Origin: Desulfovibrio sp.
Lineage (GTDB): Bacteria > Desulfobacterota > Desulfovibrionia > Desulfovibrionales > Desulfovibrionaceae
Direction: 5' to 3'
Assembly: GCA_016208105.1 (NCBI GenBank)
Contig: JACQYS010000017.1
Span: 1 to 64,000, forward strand
Length of the DNA stretch: 64,000 nt
Numbering within the stretch: position 1 is the stretch's first letter; the number at the start of each line of letters is the position of its first letter. Below the pieces are notes generated by a model that ran no database searches, had not been told where the DNA came from, and worked only from the letters and a program-made list of their open reading frames with translations. Positions 43,549 through 52,206 of this stretch are shown piece by piece. The translations under genes were made by a program, and so were the position numbers.

Positions 43549-44469
43549 ATGATCTCACTGGCAGGACCGGTCGATCCGGTTTCGATCCTCAGTCACCTCC
43601 CTATCGCCCTCATGGTGCTCGATTCGGGCTCCGGCGGGATTCTCATGGTCAACGACAAGTTCAGCGATCTTTTCGGGTATTCCCAGTCCGAGCTCAAGCA
43701 CGAGCGGGACTGGTGGCCCGTGGCTTTCCCGGAAGAAAGCTACCGTGATTTCGTCTCCAAGGAGTGGGAAATCCGGGTGGACTGGGCCAGGGAGAACGAC
43801 TGCGAAATGGAACCCATGGAAGCAGTGGTCCGCTGCAAGAACGGCATGGACTGCTCCATCCGCACGCACCTGGTGAACCACAACGGCCTGGACATCATAA
43901 CCCTGGTGGACATCAGCGACCAAAAGGTCCTGCAAAAAAAATACGAGATGCTGGCCGCCACCGACGCCCTCACGGGGTTGGCTAACCGAAGGGCCTTTTT
44001 CAACGTCCTTGAGCAACATCTCTCCCTGGCGAACCGCTATTCCAGGCCTTTGTCCATCATATTGGCGGACATCGACCACTTCAAGTCCGTGAATGATTCC
44101 TTCGGACATCAGACCGGTGACGCAGTGCTGGCGCATTTTTCCCGAATGGTGAAAAACACGCTGCGCACAAGCGACATAGCGGCGCGCATTGGCGGGGAAG
44201 AGTTCGCCCTGCTTTTGCCTGAAACCGGCAGCCAGGGGGCGTACTGCCTGGCCGAACGGCTTCGCTCAGCCGTGGTGGAGAACGTCTGCTACCATGCCGG
44301 GGAACCCATCCATCTTACCGTGAGCTTCGGCCTGGCCTGTCTTTCCGGGGAGTCTCATTCCGGAGCTCCAAGCTGCGACGAATTCATGCACTTGGCAGAT
44401 GACGCTCTGTACTGCGCCAAGCGGGAAGGCCGCAACAGGGTGAACATGCACGAGTTCAGAACAGTCTGA
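43549..44469 (+). CDS. PAS-GGDEF diguanylate cyclase
   Basis: A 306-residue cytoplasmic protein. A PAS domain (about 10-125, with VNDKFSDLFGYSQSEL) is joined to a GGDEF domain with the active-site variant RIGGEEFALLLPE at about 214-226, which is catalytically competent in many enzymes. An RxxD inhibitory site (RTSD) is five residues before it. ATDALTGLANRRAFF starts the domain. It makes cyclic di-GMP from two GTP. I chose ATG 43549; the frame is open to 43516, inside the dsr terminator. Confidence 0.9.
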   Translation: MISLAGPVDPVSILSHLPIALMVLDSGSGGILMVNDKFSDLFGYSQSELKHERDWWPVAFPEESYRDFVSKEWEIRVDWARENDCEMEPMEAVVRCKNGMDCSIRTHLVNHNGLDIITLVDISDQKVLQKKYEMLAATDALTGLANRRAFFNVLEQHLSLANRYSRPLSIILADIDHFKSVNDSFGHQTGDAVLAHFSRMVKNTLRTSDIAARIGGEEFALLLPETGSQGAYCLAERLRSAVVENVCYHAGEPIHLTVSFGLACLSGESHSGAPSCDEFMHLADDALYCAKREGRNRVNMHEFRTV

Positions 44470-44500
44470 AACCGCGACAGGCACTCTCACGATACAAAAA

Positions 44501-44530
44501 CGCCCCTGCCGGTCCGTACCTTCAGGGGCG
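44501..44530 (+). terminator. Terminator after the diguanylate cyclase gene
   Basis: CGCCCCTG (44501-44508) pairs with CAGGGGCG (44523-44530), loop of 14 bases, preceded by AAAAA and followed by CCTTGCTTTT. It is in the gap to the convergent glyoxalase-fold gene and can serve both sides. Confidence 0.7.
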
Positions 44531-44552
44531 CCTTGCTTTTGATTTCCAGACA

Positions 44553-45128
44553 TCATCCCTTGCCCAGAAGTTCCCTGCCCTCGCCAGGATAGATCTTCAT
44601 GTCCTCACGTTTGACGGGTTCTGGAGTTGGCCATTTTCCAGGTTGCGGTCTTGGTCCTTCCAACCGGACCGGTGGAGGATCCTTGTCCACCAGGCGGGGC
44701 CTCTCGCGCAGGTTCACTCCAGGCTGGGTCCAGCTGAATTCGATGGCGATATTATTCGGGTCGAAGCTGTAGAGCGAGAGGATGAATCCGTGGTCTATAA
44801 CCTCGGAGGCCCAGAAGCCGGCAGCCTCCAGCTTTGCCTTGATCTCCCACAGATCGTTGCGGTCCGCCACTCCGAAGGAGACGTGGTCGAACACGAAGGG
44901 ATCCTTCACAGGCACCCCGTGGTCCTTGGGCTCCACCGGTTTGACCTCTGGCCACTCGAAAAAGGCGATCATGTCGGTCTCGGAGATTTCCAGAAAATAG
45001 TGCCTGTACCCTGCATGGCCCAAGCCAGCCACCAGGCGCATGCCGAGCAGATCGCGCCAGAACCGTATCGTGGCCTCCAGGTCGGACGTGGCCATGGCCA
45101 GGTGATTGATGCCAGTATAGCGGGGCAT
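44553..45128 (-). CDS. Glyoxalase/bleomycin-resistance-fold (VOC) protein
   Basis: A 191-residue protein. Residues 1-125 form a VOC (vicinal oxygen chelate) domain: TGINHLAMATSDLEATIRFW with the first metal His, YRHYFLEISETDMIAFFEW with a Glu, FVFDHVSFGVAD with the third-strand His, and SFDPNNIAIEFSW with the last Glu. The C-terminus is Pro-rich and unstructured. It may be a metal-dependent lyase or dioxygenase, but no substrate is evident. GGAG lies about seven bases before ATG 45128. A perfect palindrome at 45149-45180 lies just upstream. Confidence 0.82.
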   Translation of the reverse strand: MPRYTGINHLAMATSDLEATIRFWRDLLGMRLVAGLGHAGYRHYFLEISETDMIAFFEWPEVKPVEPKDHGVPVKDPFVFDHVSFGVADRNDLWEIKAKLEAAGFWASEVIDHGFILSLYSFDPNNIAIEFSWTQPGVNLRERPRLVDKDPPPVRLEGPRPQPGKWPTPEPVKREDMKIYPGEGRELLGKG

Positions 45129-45148
45129 GGACGCTCCGGTTGCCACGT

Positions 45149-45180
45149 CCGTCTCCGTAAGCGGGCGCTTACGGAGACGG
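45149..45180. promoter_or_regulatory. Perfect palindrome upstream of the glyoxalase-fold gene
   Basis: CCGTCTCCGTAAGCG (45149-45163) and CGCTTACGGAGACGG (45166-45180) are exact inverted copies separated by two bases. It lies about 20 bases upstream of the minus-strand start codon and has no T-tract. It could be a repressor operator or an RNA hairpin that controls translation. Confidence 0.55.
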
Positions 45181-45202
45181 AGCAAGAAAAATTAACTCTT
45201 CC

Positions 45203-45234
45203 TCTTTGAAAAACAGGCGCCTGTTCCTCAAAGA
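45203..45234 (-). terminator. Terminator after dapF
   Basis: On the minus strand TCTTTGA (45228-45234) and its partner (45203-45209) enclose the self-complementary AACAGGCGCCTGTT (45212-45225), followed by a T-rich stretch at 45185-45200. It begins about six bases after the dapF stop codon. Confidence 0.75.
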
Positions 45235-45240
45235 CCTTTC

Positions 45241-46095
45241 CTACACTCCCGGGAGCCCCATTGCCTTAGGGTACAATACTCCGCTGAAGCATATCACTGC
45301 GGCACCGCGTAAGGTAACGTTGCCGTCAGCGAGGCCAACACCGAGCACCTCGCCACCGGTGGTGGTCACATCCACCTCCGGGCCGGTGAGTCCAAGGGCG
45401 TTCGCGATTACGGCCGAAGCGCAGGCTCCAGTTCCGCAGGCGTAGGTTTCATCCTCCACTCCGCGCTCGTAGGTGCGCAGGAGCAAATGCCCCGTGTCCC
45501 TCACAGTGACGAAATTGGCGTTGGTGCCCTTGGGAGCAAAGGCCTGATGGAAGCGAATGGCTTTTCCGAGGCGCTTGACGTCCACCAGGGACACGTCGTC
45601 CACCAGCACCACAGCGTGGGGGACCCCAGTGTTGACGAAGTGAACCGTGAGTTTTTCCCCATCCACGTCAAGTTCCTTGCCCGTCTTAAGGTCCTTGGCC
45701 GGGGTAAGGCGAACCCGCACCTGCCCGCTGTCCAGCACCTCGCAAGCCACGTTGCCCGCGTCGGTTCCCAGAACGTGTTTCTTGGGGGCAAACCCTAAAA
45801 GATTGCCCAGCTTGGAAGCGCACCGCGCCCCGTTGCCGCACATTTCGGCCCGGGAGCCGTCGGCGTTGTAGAAATGCCAGAAAAAATCCGCCTGAGCCTT
45901 GTCTGTGGACGCCTCCAGGAAGATCAAACCGTCCGCTCCCACGCCGAAGCATTTGCGGCACACCAGCTTGGCCCATTCGGCCATGACCTCAACGGGGATC
46001 CTGAGTTCACGGTTGTCGATGATCACGAAGTCGTTGCCGCAGCCCTGCATCTTATGGAAGGCCACGCCCTGGCCCAGGGTGAAATCACTCGTCAT
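45241..46095 (-). CDS. dapF: Diaminopimelate epimerase
   Basis: A 284-residue enzyme that converts LL- to meso-diaminopimelate for lysine and peptidoglycan synthesis. The two catalytic cysteines sit in the family motifs AEMCGNGARC (Cys86) and TYACGTGACAS. The start FHKMQGCGNDFVIIDN is also diagnostic. The length is standard. It begins with ATG 46093-46095 and is followed by a terminator. Confidence 0.96.
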   Translation of the reverse strand: MTSDFTLGQGVAFHKMQGCGNDFVIIDNRELRIPVEVMAEWAKLVCRKCFGVGADGLIFLEASTDKAQADFFWHFYNADGSRAEMCGNGARCASKLGNLLGFAPKKHVLGTDAGNVACEVLDSGQVRVRLTPAKDLKTGKELDVDGEKLTVHFVNTGVPHAVVLVDDVSLVDVKRLGKAIRFHQAFAPKGTNANFVTVRDTGHLLLRTYERGVEDETYACGTGACASAVIANALGLTGPEVDVTTTGGEVLGVGLADGNVTLRGAAVICFSGVLYPKAMGLPGV

Positions 46096-46163
46096 GAAAA
46101 GCTCCTCTCAGCGTCGATGCCTGAATCTAGCAGAGAGAACGCCGCCAGGGAAGATGCTGCCCA

Positions 46164-46179
46164 TGGCACGCGCCTCGCA
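46164..46179 (+). promoter_or_regulatory. Sigma-54-type promoter (-24/-12)
   Basis: TGGCAC-GCGCC-TCGCA: GG and GC are exactly ten bases apart, and it differs from TGGCAC-N5-TTGCA at one position. The expected start of transcription is near 46191, 57 bases ahead of the gene at 46248. The second paralog has the same type of element. Confidence 0.6.
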
Positions 46180-46247
46180 CTGTTTACGAAGTTACATTCC
46201 GTAAGGAAAAATTTTCCGGCGCGCAGTGCCGGACAGGAGATTCCTCC

Positions 46248-47057
46248 ATGGATGCTGTTTCCACTTCCACATCCGCAAGCGCATCGTCATATTTCCAGGA
46301 CATGATCCAGCGGCGCGAGCTCAACCAGGCTGATCGCATCGCCAAAGGCATCAGTTCGGGTCAGCTGAGCCAGACCGAAGCGGACCGCCTGGGCCGGATC
46401 GAAGCGAGAATCGGGCAGCTCAATCAGAAGGCGATGGCCGACGGCACCATGAGCCCCACGGAATTCGCGCAGATCATGCAGGCCCAGGACAAGGCGAGCA
46501 AGCGCATATTCCAACTGGGCCACAACAAGTCCACTGCCCAGAATTCAGACACCCAGAGTGCCGACGCCCTGGCCTCCAATGCGCAAATCCCGTCTTCCTC
46601 CGCTTCCAACGCGACGACCAGCGGGACTACTGTCTGGGGCGAGATGAGCAAGCTGTTTCAGGACATCGCCCAGGGCATCGTCCAGGACAGGCAGTCGCGT
46701 CTCGATGAGCGCATAAAAGCAGGGACCGAATCTGGCCAGCTCACAGCCGAAGAACTTCAGAAGCTGCAGAAAATGGAGACCAACGCCTCCGACACCATGA
46801 CCAAGGCCATGGCCGACGGCACCATATCCCCGGTGGAATTCATGCAGGTCATGCATGCTCAGAACGTGGCCAGCAGGCACGTGAACCGTTATCGCCAGAA
46901 CCAGACATTCTCCACCGATGCGAGCTCATACACGGCAGCCACAGCCGCTGCCGCCCTGGCATCAGCCACTACGGCCGCCACGACTGCAGCCGCAACCGCA
47001 GCTTCAGCTTCAGCCGCATCTCCGCCCACTTACAAACCGCTCAGCGTCTCGGTGTAA
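46248..47057 (+). CDS. EF-hand-like repeat protein, first paralog
   Basis: A 269-residue soluble protein with no signal peptide. Two repeats (about 29-92 and 154-217) share the order of features GQLS/GQLT, a helix, and KAMADGTMSPTEFAQIM / KAMADGTISPVEFMQVM. The DGT-I-S-P-x-E-F pattern has the Asp-Gly, Ile and Glu of an EF-hand loop, but the first and third loop positions are Lys and Met, so calcium binding is doubtful. A Ser/Asn-rich linker (93-130) and an Ala/Thr-rich tail (about 224-262) flank the repeats. No family recognised. The ATG follows GGAG; a sigma-54-like promoter lies upstream and a terminator downstream. Confidence 0.65.
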   Translation: MDAVSTSTSASASSYFQDMIQRRELNQADRIAKGISSGQLSQTEADRLGRIEARIGQLNQKAMADGTMSPTEFAQIMQAQDKASKRIFQLGHNKSTAQNSDTQSADALASNAQIPSSSASNATTSGTTVWGEMSKLFQDIAQGIVQDRQSRLDERIKAGTESGQLTAEELQKLQKMETNASDTMTKAMADGTISPVEFMQVMHAQNVASRHVNRYRQNQTFSTDASSYTAATAAAALASATTAATTAAATAASASAASPPTYKPLSVSV

Positions 47058-47061
47058 CACC

Positions 47062-47089
47062 AAGCGGCCAGGGTTCTCCCTGGCCGCTT
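47062..47089 (+). terminator. Terminator between the two EF-hand-like genes
   Basis: AAGCGGCCAGGG-TTCT-CCCTGGCCGCTT, a perfect 12-bp stem with a four-base loop, followed by TTCTTC. It begins four bases after the stop codon of the first paralog, so the second paralog has its own promoter. Confidence 0.9.
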
Positions 47090-47153
47090 TTCTTCGCACC
47101 TATCCCGCCGGGGATCCCGCCTTCCACAGAATCCACTTTCCACCTGGAATATC

Positions 47154-47169
47154 TGGCACAATTCTGGCT
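47154..47169 (+). promoter_or_regulatory. Sigma-54-type promoter (-24/-12)
   Basis: TGGCAC-AATTC-TGGCT: GG and GC are ten bases apart, one mismatch to TGGCAC-N5-TTGCT. It lies 70 bases before the ATG of the second paralog. Having the same element upstream of both paralogs raises the likelihood that they are real. Confidence 0.6.
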
Positions 47170-47238
47170 TCTTTTTGAAAGATCAGCGCATCAGGGAACA
47201 TATTTCCGGTCCGTGCCGTACAATGAGGAGCTTTCAGC

Positions 47239-47865
47239 ATGCCAGACGTTACCGCCACTTCCTCTTCCATTTCTTCATATCTTAAGGACATCCTCGAACG
47301 CCGCCGCGACAGCATTGAAGAACGCATCGAGGACAACGACTCAGACGGCAAGCTCTCCAAAAAGAACAAGGCCTCTTTGGAGAAGATGGACGCAAGCATC
47401 GACGAGATGCAGAAGAAGGCCCTGGCCGACGGCATCCTGGACCGGGCCGAATACCAGCGCCTCATGCGCGCCCTGGACACCGAGAGCGCGTCGCTCGACA
47501 AAATCCTCAAGGTGAAGACCACCAAGACCACAGCCAACGCCTCTTCGGGAAGTCCCCTGCCCATGCAGGACCAGGATCAGACCCTGAAGCTCATCCAGAA
47601 CATGCAAAAGCGAATGCACGAGACCATCACCAAGGCCTTGTCGGCCGGCACCATCAGCAAGAAGCAAGGGGAAGCCCTGACCAAGCTGGAGACATCTGAA
47701 CAAGAGTTCATCGACAAGGCTATGGCTGACGGCTCCATCAGCAAAGGCGAGTTCGCTCAAATCGGCAAGGCCCAGAGCGCCCTTTCCAACACCTTCTCGA
47801 AATACCAGAAGGCACAGCGCCAGAACAAATACTCCGGTTCAAGCCTTTCCGGAAAAACCGTCTAA
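47239..47865 (+). CDS. EF-hand-like repeat protein, second paralog
   Basis: A 208-residue soluble protein related to the gene at 46248. The start SSSISSYLKDILERRRDSIE matches the start of the first paralog (SASASSYFQDMIQRRELNQA). A well-formed calcium-type loop is at 32-43 (DNDSDGKLSKKN) with Asp at loop positions 1, 3 and 5, but Asn instead of Glu at position 12. Further degenerate loops are KKALADGILDRAEYQRLM and KAMADGSISKGEFAQIGK. There is no signal peptide or membrane helix. GAGGAG precedes the ATG. It may bind calcium weakly or use the fold as a scaffold. No name is known to me. Confidence 0.65.
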   Translation: MPDVTATSSSISSYLKDILERRRDSIEERIEDNDSDGKLSKKNKASLEKMDASIDEMQKKALADGILDRAEYQRLMRALDTESASLDKILKVKTTKTTANASSGSPLPMQDQDQTLKLIQNMQKRMHETITKALSAGTISKKQGEALTKLETSEQEFIDKAMADGSISKGEFAQIGKAQSALSNTFSKYQKAQRQNKYSGSSLSGKTV

Positions 47866-47881
47866 CCCGGTTCCAAAGATG

Positions 47882-47911
47882 AACGGCCGGGGGTGCAAGC
47901 CTCCGGCCGTT
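47882..47911. terminator. Terminator after the second EF-hand-like gene
   Basis: AACGGCCGG (47882-47890) pairs with CCGGCCGTT (47903-47911), loop of 12 bases that can pair further, followed by TATTA. It lies in the gap to the convergent CoA ligase gene. Confidence 0.75.
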
Positions 47912-47946
47912 TATTACTCTTTGGGCCGTGTAGCCCCGAATCAGCT

Positions 47947-49245
47947 CTACTCTTCGCGCTTATCCAGCACTCGCCTGGCCTTGTCTTCCTCGGAAGAGAG
48001 CTGGCCGGGCTCGGTCATGCGCACCTCGAAACCTACGCCAAGCTCGGAAGCCAAGCGCTTGCGCACCATGTCCAGGAAATGCTGCTGGTCAGCGATGCGG
48101 TCGAAAACGAATTTCTCGGCAACTTCCAGCTCCACCGTGGCCCTGTCCAGATTGCGCTCGCGCTCCAGCACGACCCGCCACTGGGGTGTGGTGCCTTCGA
48201 TCTCTAGGAGGACAGCCTCGATCTGGCTGGGGAAGACATTCACTCCACGGATGATGAGCATGTCGTCCACCCGGCCGCGCACTCGCTCCATGCGTTTGAG
48301 CGTCCGTCCGCAGGGGCATGGCCCTGGCAGGATGCGCGTCAAATCGCCTGTGCGGAATCGAACCAGAGGAAAGGCCTCTTTGGTGAGAGTGGTGATGACC
48401 AACTCGCCTTGCTGCCCCTCAGATACTGGTTCTCCGGAGGCCGGGTCGATCACTTCCGCAAGGAAGTGGTCCTCGTTTATGTGCAGGCCGTTTCGCTCCA
48501 GGCATTCCCCGGAAACGCCGGGTCCCATCACTTCGCTTATGCCGTAGTTATCCGTGGCTGTGAGTTTCAGCCGATCTTCAATTTGCAGGCGCGCCGATTC
48601 GGACCAGGACTCAGCCCCGAACAGGCCGTAGCGCAGGCTGAGCGCGTTGGCGTTCACGCCCATCTCCTCCATGCGCTGGGCCAGATGCAGGGCGTAACTC
48701 GGGGTGCACACCAGCACGGAGGTTTTGAAGTCCTGCATTATGGCCACCTGGCGGCGGGTGTTGCCGCTGGAAGCCGGAACCACGGCCGCGCCCAGGGCCT
48801 CGGCTCCTTGGTGGAAGCCGAACCCGCCCGTGAACAGGCCGAAGTTGAAGGCGATCTGCACCACATCCTCGCGGGTGACGCCTCCGGCAGTGAGTACCCT
48901 GGCGGTCAGCGCAGCCCATTTTTTCAGGTCGCCGGCTGTGTAGCCGACCACGGTGGACTTCCCCGTGGTGCCGGAAGAAGAATGCAGACGGACAACTTCG
49001 CGAAGAGGCACAGCGAAGAAGCCGTAGGGATAGGCGTCGCGCAGCACCGCCTTGGTGGTGAAGGGCAGACGGCGCAGGTCATCCAGGGAGCGGATGTCGT
49101 CCGGGTCTATGCCCAGTTGCCCGAAGGTCTTGCGGTAGTAGGGGACGTTGCGGGCCACGCGGGTCAGCGTGGACTGGAGGCGCTCAAGCTGAAGCTGGGC
49201 CAGCTGCCCGGCGTCCATGGATTCGTATTTCGGTTCCCACATCAT
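47947..49245 (-). CDS. Phenylacetate-CoA ligase-type enzyme
   Basis: A 432-residue AMP-forming acyl-CoA ligase of the PaaK family. The phosphate-binding loop is LHSSSGTTGKSTVVGYT; other motifs are YGLFGAESWSESAR, DNYGISEVMGPGVSGEC and the hinge FRTGDLTRILPGPCPCGRT, then GRVDDMLIIRGVNVFPSQIE. It activates an aryl-acetate or related acid with ATP and CoA. The gene is the last of the liv-type uptake operon, so it probably activates the imported compound. AGGAG precedes the ATG at 49245; a second ATG follows immediately. The exact acid (phenylacetate, indoleacetate or other) is not determined. Confidence 0.88.
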   Translation of the reverse strand: MMWEPKYESMDAGQLAQLQLERLQSTLTRVARNVPYYRKTFGQLGIDPDDIRSLDDLRRLPFTTKAVLRDAYPYGFFAVPLREVVRLHSSSGTTGKSTVVGYTAGDLKKWAALTARVLTAGGVTREDVVQIAFNFGLFTGGFGFHQGAEALGAAVVPASSGNTRRQVAIMQDFKTSVLVCTPSYALHLAQRMEEMGVNANALSLRYGLFGAESWSESARLQIEDRLKLTATDNYGISEVMGPGVSGECLERNGLHINEDHFLAEVIDPASGEPVSEGQQGELVITTLTKEAFPLVRFRTGDLTRILPGPCPCGRTLKRMERVRGRVDDMLIIRGVNVFPSQIEAVLLEIEGTTPQWRVVLERERNLDRATVELEVAEKFVFDRIADQQHFLDMVRKRLASELGVGFEVRMTEPGQLSSEEDKARRVLDKREE

Positions 49246-49278
49246 GACCTTGTCTCCTGCGCGAAGCCGATCGAAGTG

Positions 49279-49751
49279 CTACTTGCTGCCTCCAGCGGGC
49301 ATGAACTGGCGAACAATGGGCCTGTAAACATAGCTCACATCGACCACCTTGCGGGTGTCGTCGAAACCCAATTCAATGGTCACGTCACCTGCCGTGTAGG
49401 TATATTGCTTTACGTTCACCTTGGGTTGGACGGCGGGGCCATAGGTGGCGTCGAAATAGGCTTTTAGCGTGTTGTAAGAGCTTGGGCCCTGGGCCGTGAA
49501 CATGGCCAGACAGAATTTGCCCTTGTAAAAGCCATACATCTGATCCTTGACGGGCACGCTCTGGAAGGTCAGGTCGTCACCATACTTGGTGTAGAAGATA
49601 ATATCCCCGCTTTGGCGAGCCTGCTTGAGGTGCTTGAATTCGGAAAAATCTTTCCCAAAGAACATACCCTTGTAGTCGAGGATGATTTTTCCCTGGGCGA
49701 ACGCCATGGCGGCCAAGGCTAAAATCAATGTGGTAATAATGAACGCGCGCT

Positions 49752-49755
<4 letters not shown>
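49279..49755 (-). CDS. Secreted protein of unknown function in the liv-type operon
   Basis: A 158-residue protein with a Sec signal peptide (RAFIITTLILALAAMAFA). The mature part is strand-rich with several aromatic phrases (DLTFQSVPVKDQMYGFYKGK; KQYTYTAGDVTIELGFDD). No cysteine besides one in KFCLAMF. It overlaps the stop of the livF-type gene by four bases (ATGA) and is followed after about 30 bases by the CoA ligase gene, so it is embedded in the operon. I do not recognise a family. Confidence 0.65.
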
Positions 49756-50494
<739 letters not shown>

Positions 50495-50495
<1 letters not shown>

Positions 50496-51259
50496 CAGTC
50501 CTCGCCCAAGTAGGCCGCCACGACCTCGGGATTTTCTTGGATCTCTACCGGCGTGCCTTCGGCAAGCACGCTGCCGAAGTTGAGCACCATGATCCGGTCG
50601 GAGATGTCCATGACCAGCTCCATGTCGTGCTCCACCAGAACCACGCCAATTTTTAATTCGTCGCGGATGCGCCTGATGATGGTTCCCAACTGGGCCGTTT
50701 CCTTGTTGTTCATGCCTGCCGCCGGCTCGTCGAGCAACAAAAGCTTGGGATCCGAGGCGATGGCCCTGGCCATCTCCAGCAGGCGCTGCTCGCCGTAGGG
50801 CAGGTCAACGGCCAAGGAGTCCTTCTTGTCCGCCAACCCGACGAACTCAAGTTTTTCCATGCAGCGTTCTCGCATACGCTTCTCTTCGCGCGCAAAGCGC
50901 GGGGTGCGCAGCAGGCTGTCCAGCAGAGAATAGCCTATTTTCAGGTGCGCCCCGGTCAGCACGTTCTCCAGGGCGGTCATGTTGGAGAAAATTTCGAGAT
51001 TCTGGAAGGTGCGCACCACCCCTTCCCTGGCCCGCTCATGGGTCGGCCGCCCGGTGATGTCTTTCCCGGCAAGCAGTACGGAACCAGAGAGAGGGGTCAC
51101 CGCGCCGCTCACAACTCCAAGCAGCGTGGTCTTGCCCGCACCATTAGGGCCGATTATCGCGGAAATGTCGCCGGCCTTTACGGTCAGTTCTGCCCCGGAC
51201 AAGGCCTGGATGCCCCCAAAGCGGACCGATACGTCGCGGACTTCGAGAAGCTCAGCCAC
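50495..51259 (-). CDS. livG: LivG-type ABC transporter ATPase
   Basis: A 254-residue ATPase. Walker A GPNGAGKTTLLGVVSG, the variant signature LPYGEQRLLEMARAIA, Walker B LLLLDEPAAGMNNKE, and the LivG-typical VVRTFQNLEIFSNMTALENV. The pair with LivF is standard. The C-terminus reads VLAEGTPVEIQENPEVVAAYLG, also family-specific. Its start overlaps the livM end by eight bases. Confidence 0.94.
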
Positions 51260-52205
51260 GCAAGGTCCCCTTCAACCGGCGCAGCAACACCCGGGCACCG
51301 CCCGCCAGGCCGTCCGGCATGAACATCATGCAGGCGATGAGCAGCCCGCCGTATATGAGGATGTCTATCTCCTCGAACATGCGTAAGAATTCAGGAAGCG
51401 AGGTCAGGAAAAAGGCCCCGGCCACGGCGCCCCAGATGCTGGCCATGCCGCCCAGGACCACCATGGTCAAAAGCTGCACCGAGAAATGAAACCCGAAGGA
51501 CGAGGGAGCCACGAAGGTCAGGTGGTGGGCATACAGGGTGCCCGCGATCCCGGCATACACAGCCGACAGGACGAACACGAAGCGTTTGTGCTTGGCTATG
51601 TCTATGCCCATGGTCTCAGCCGCGGATTCGCTTACATGTATGGCGCGAAGCGCCCTGCCCGTACGCGAATCGATAACCCTGGTTGATATGAGCGTGGCCA
51701 GCCAGAGCATCGCGGCAACCAGGCAGTAGTAGGATTTGTCCGATGCGAACGCGTAACCGAAAAGCGAAAGCCTTGGGATGCCAACGAAGCCCGAAGGCCC
51801 TCCGGTTATGTCCACGGCCTCGTTGAACACAATCGACACGATGATGCCAAATCCCAGGGTGGCCATGGCCAGGTAATGGCCGTGGAGCTTGAGCGTGGGG
51901 ATGGCGATGAGCCAGGCCACCAGCGCCGAGACGCCCACCCCGGCCAAGATGCCCACCAGGATGGGCAGACCAAGAGTGGCCGTAATCACTGCCGTGGTGT
52001 AGGCTGCCAGGCCGAAAAAGGCAGCATGGCCAAGGGACACCTGCCCCGCATAGCCCATGAGCATGTTGAGCCCCATAACGATCAGGGCGTTCAGACAGCA
52101 GAGTATAAGGACATTGATGTAGTAGTCGTTGGGCAGGGCCAGGGGCAAGAAAGCCAGGGCAGCGGCGAAGACCAGCAAACGTGCATGGCGTGTGAGCGCG
52201 CCCAT
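51252..52205 (-). CDS. livM: LivM-type ABC permease
   Basis: A 317-residue inner-membrane permease with about nine hydrophobic helices. The family signature GYAGQVSLGHAAFFGLAAYT is in the second or third helix, and the cytosolic EAA-like loop STRVIDSRTGRALRAIHVSESAAETMG contacts the ATPases. It forms the channel with LivH. The gene starts one base after livH stops. Confidence 0.93.
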   Translation of the reverse strand: MGALTRHARLLVFAAALAFLPLALPNDYYINVLILCCLNALIVMGLNMLMGYAGQVSLGHAAFFGLAAYTTAVITATLGLPILVGILAGVGVSALVAWLIAIPTLKLHGHYLAMATLGFGIIVSIVFNEAVDITGGPSGFVGIPRLSLFGYAFASDKSYYCLVAAMLWLATLISTRVIDSRTGRALRAIHVSESAAETMGIDIAKHKRFVFVLSAVYAGIAGTLYAHHLTFVAPSSFGFHFSVQLLTMVVLGGMASIWGAVAGAFFLTSLPEFLRMFEEIDILIYGGLLIACMMFMPDGLAGGARVLLRRLKGTLRG

Positions 52206-52206
52206 G

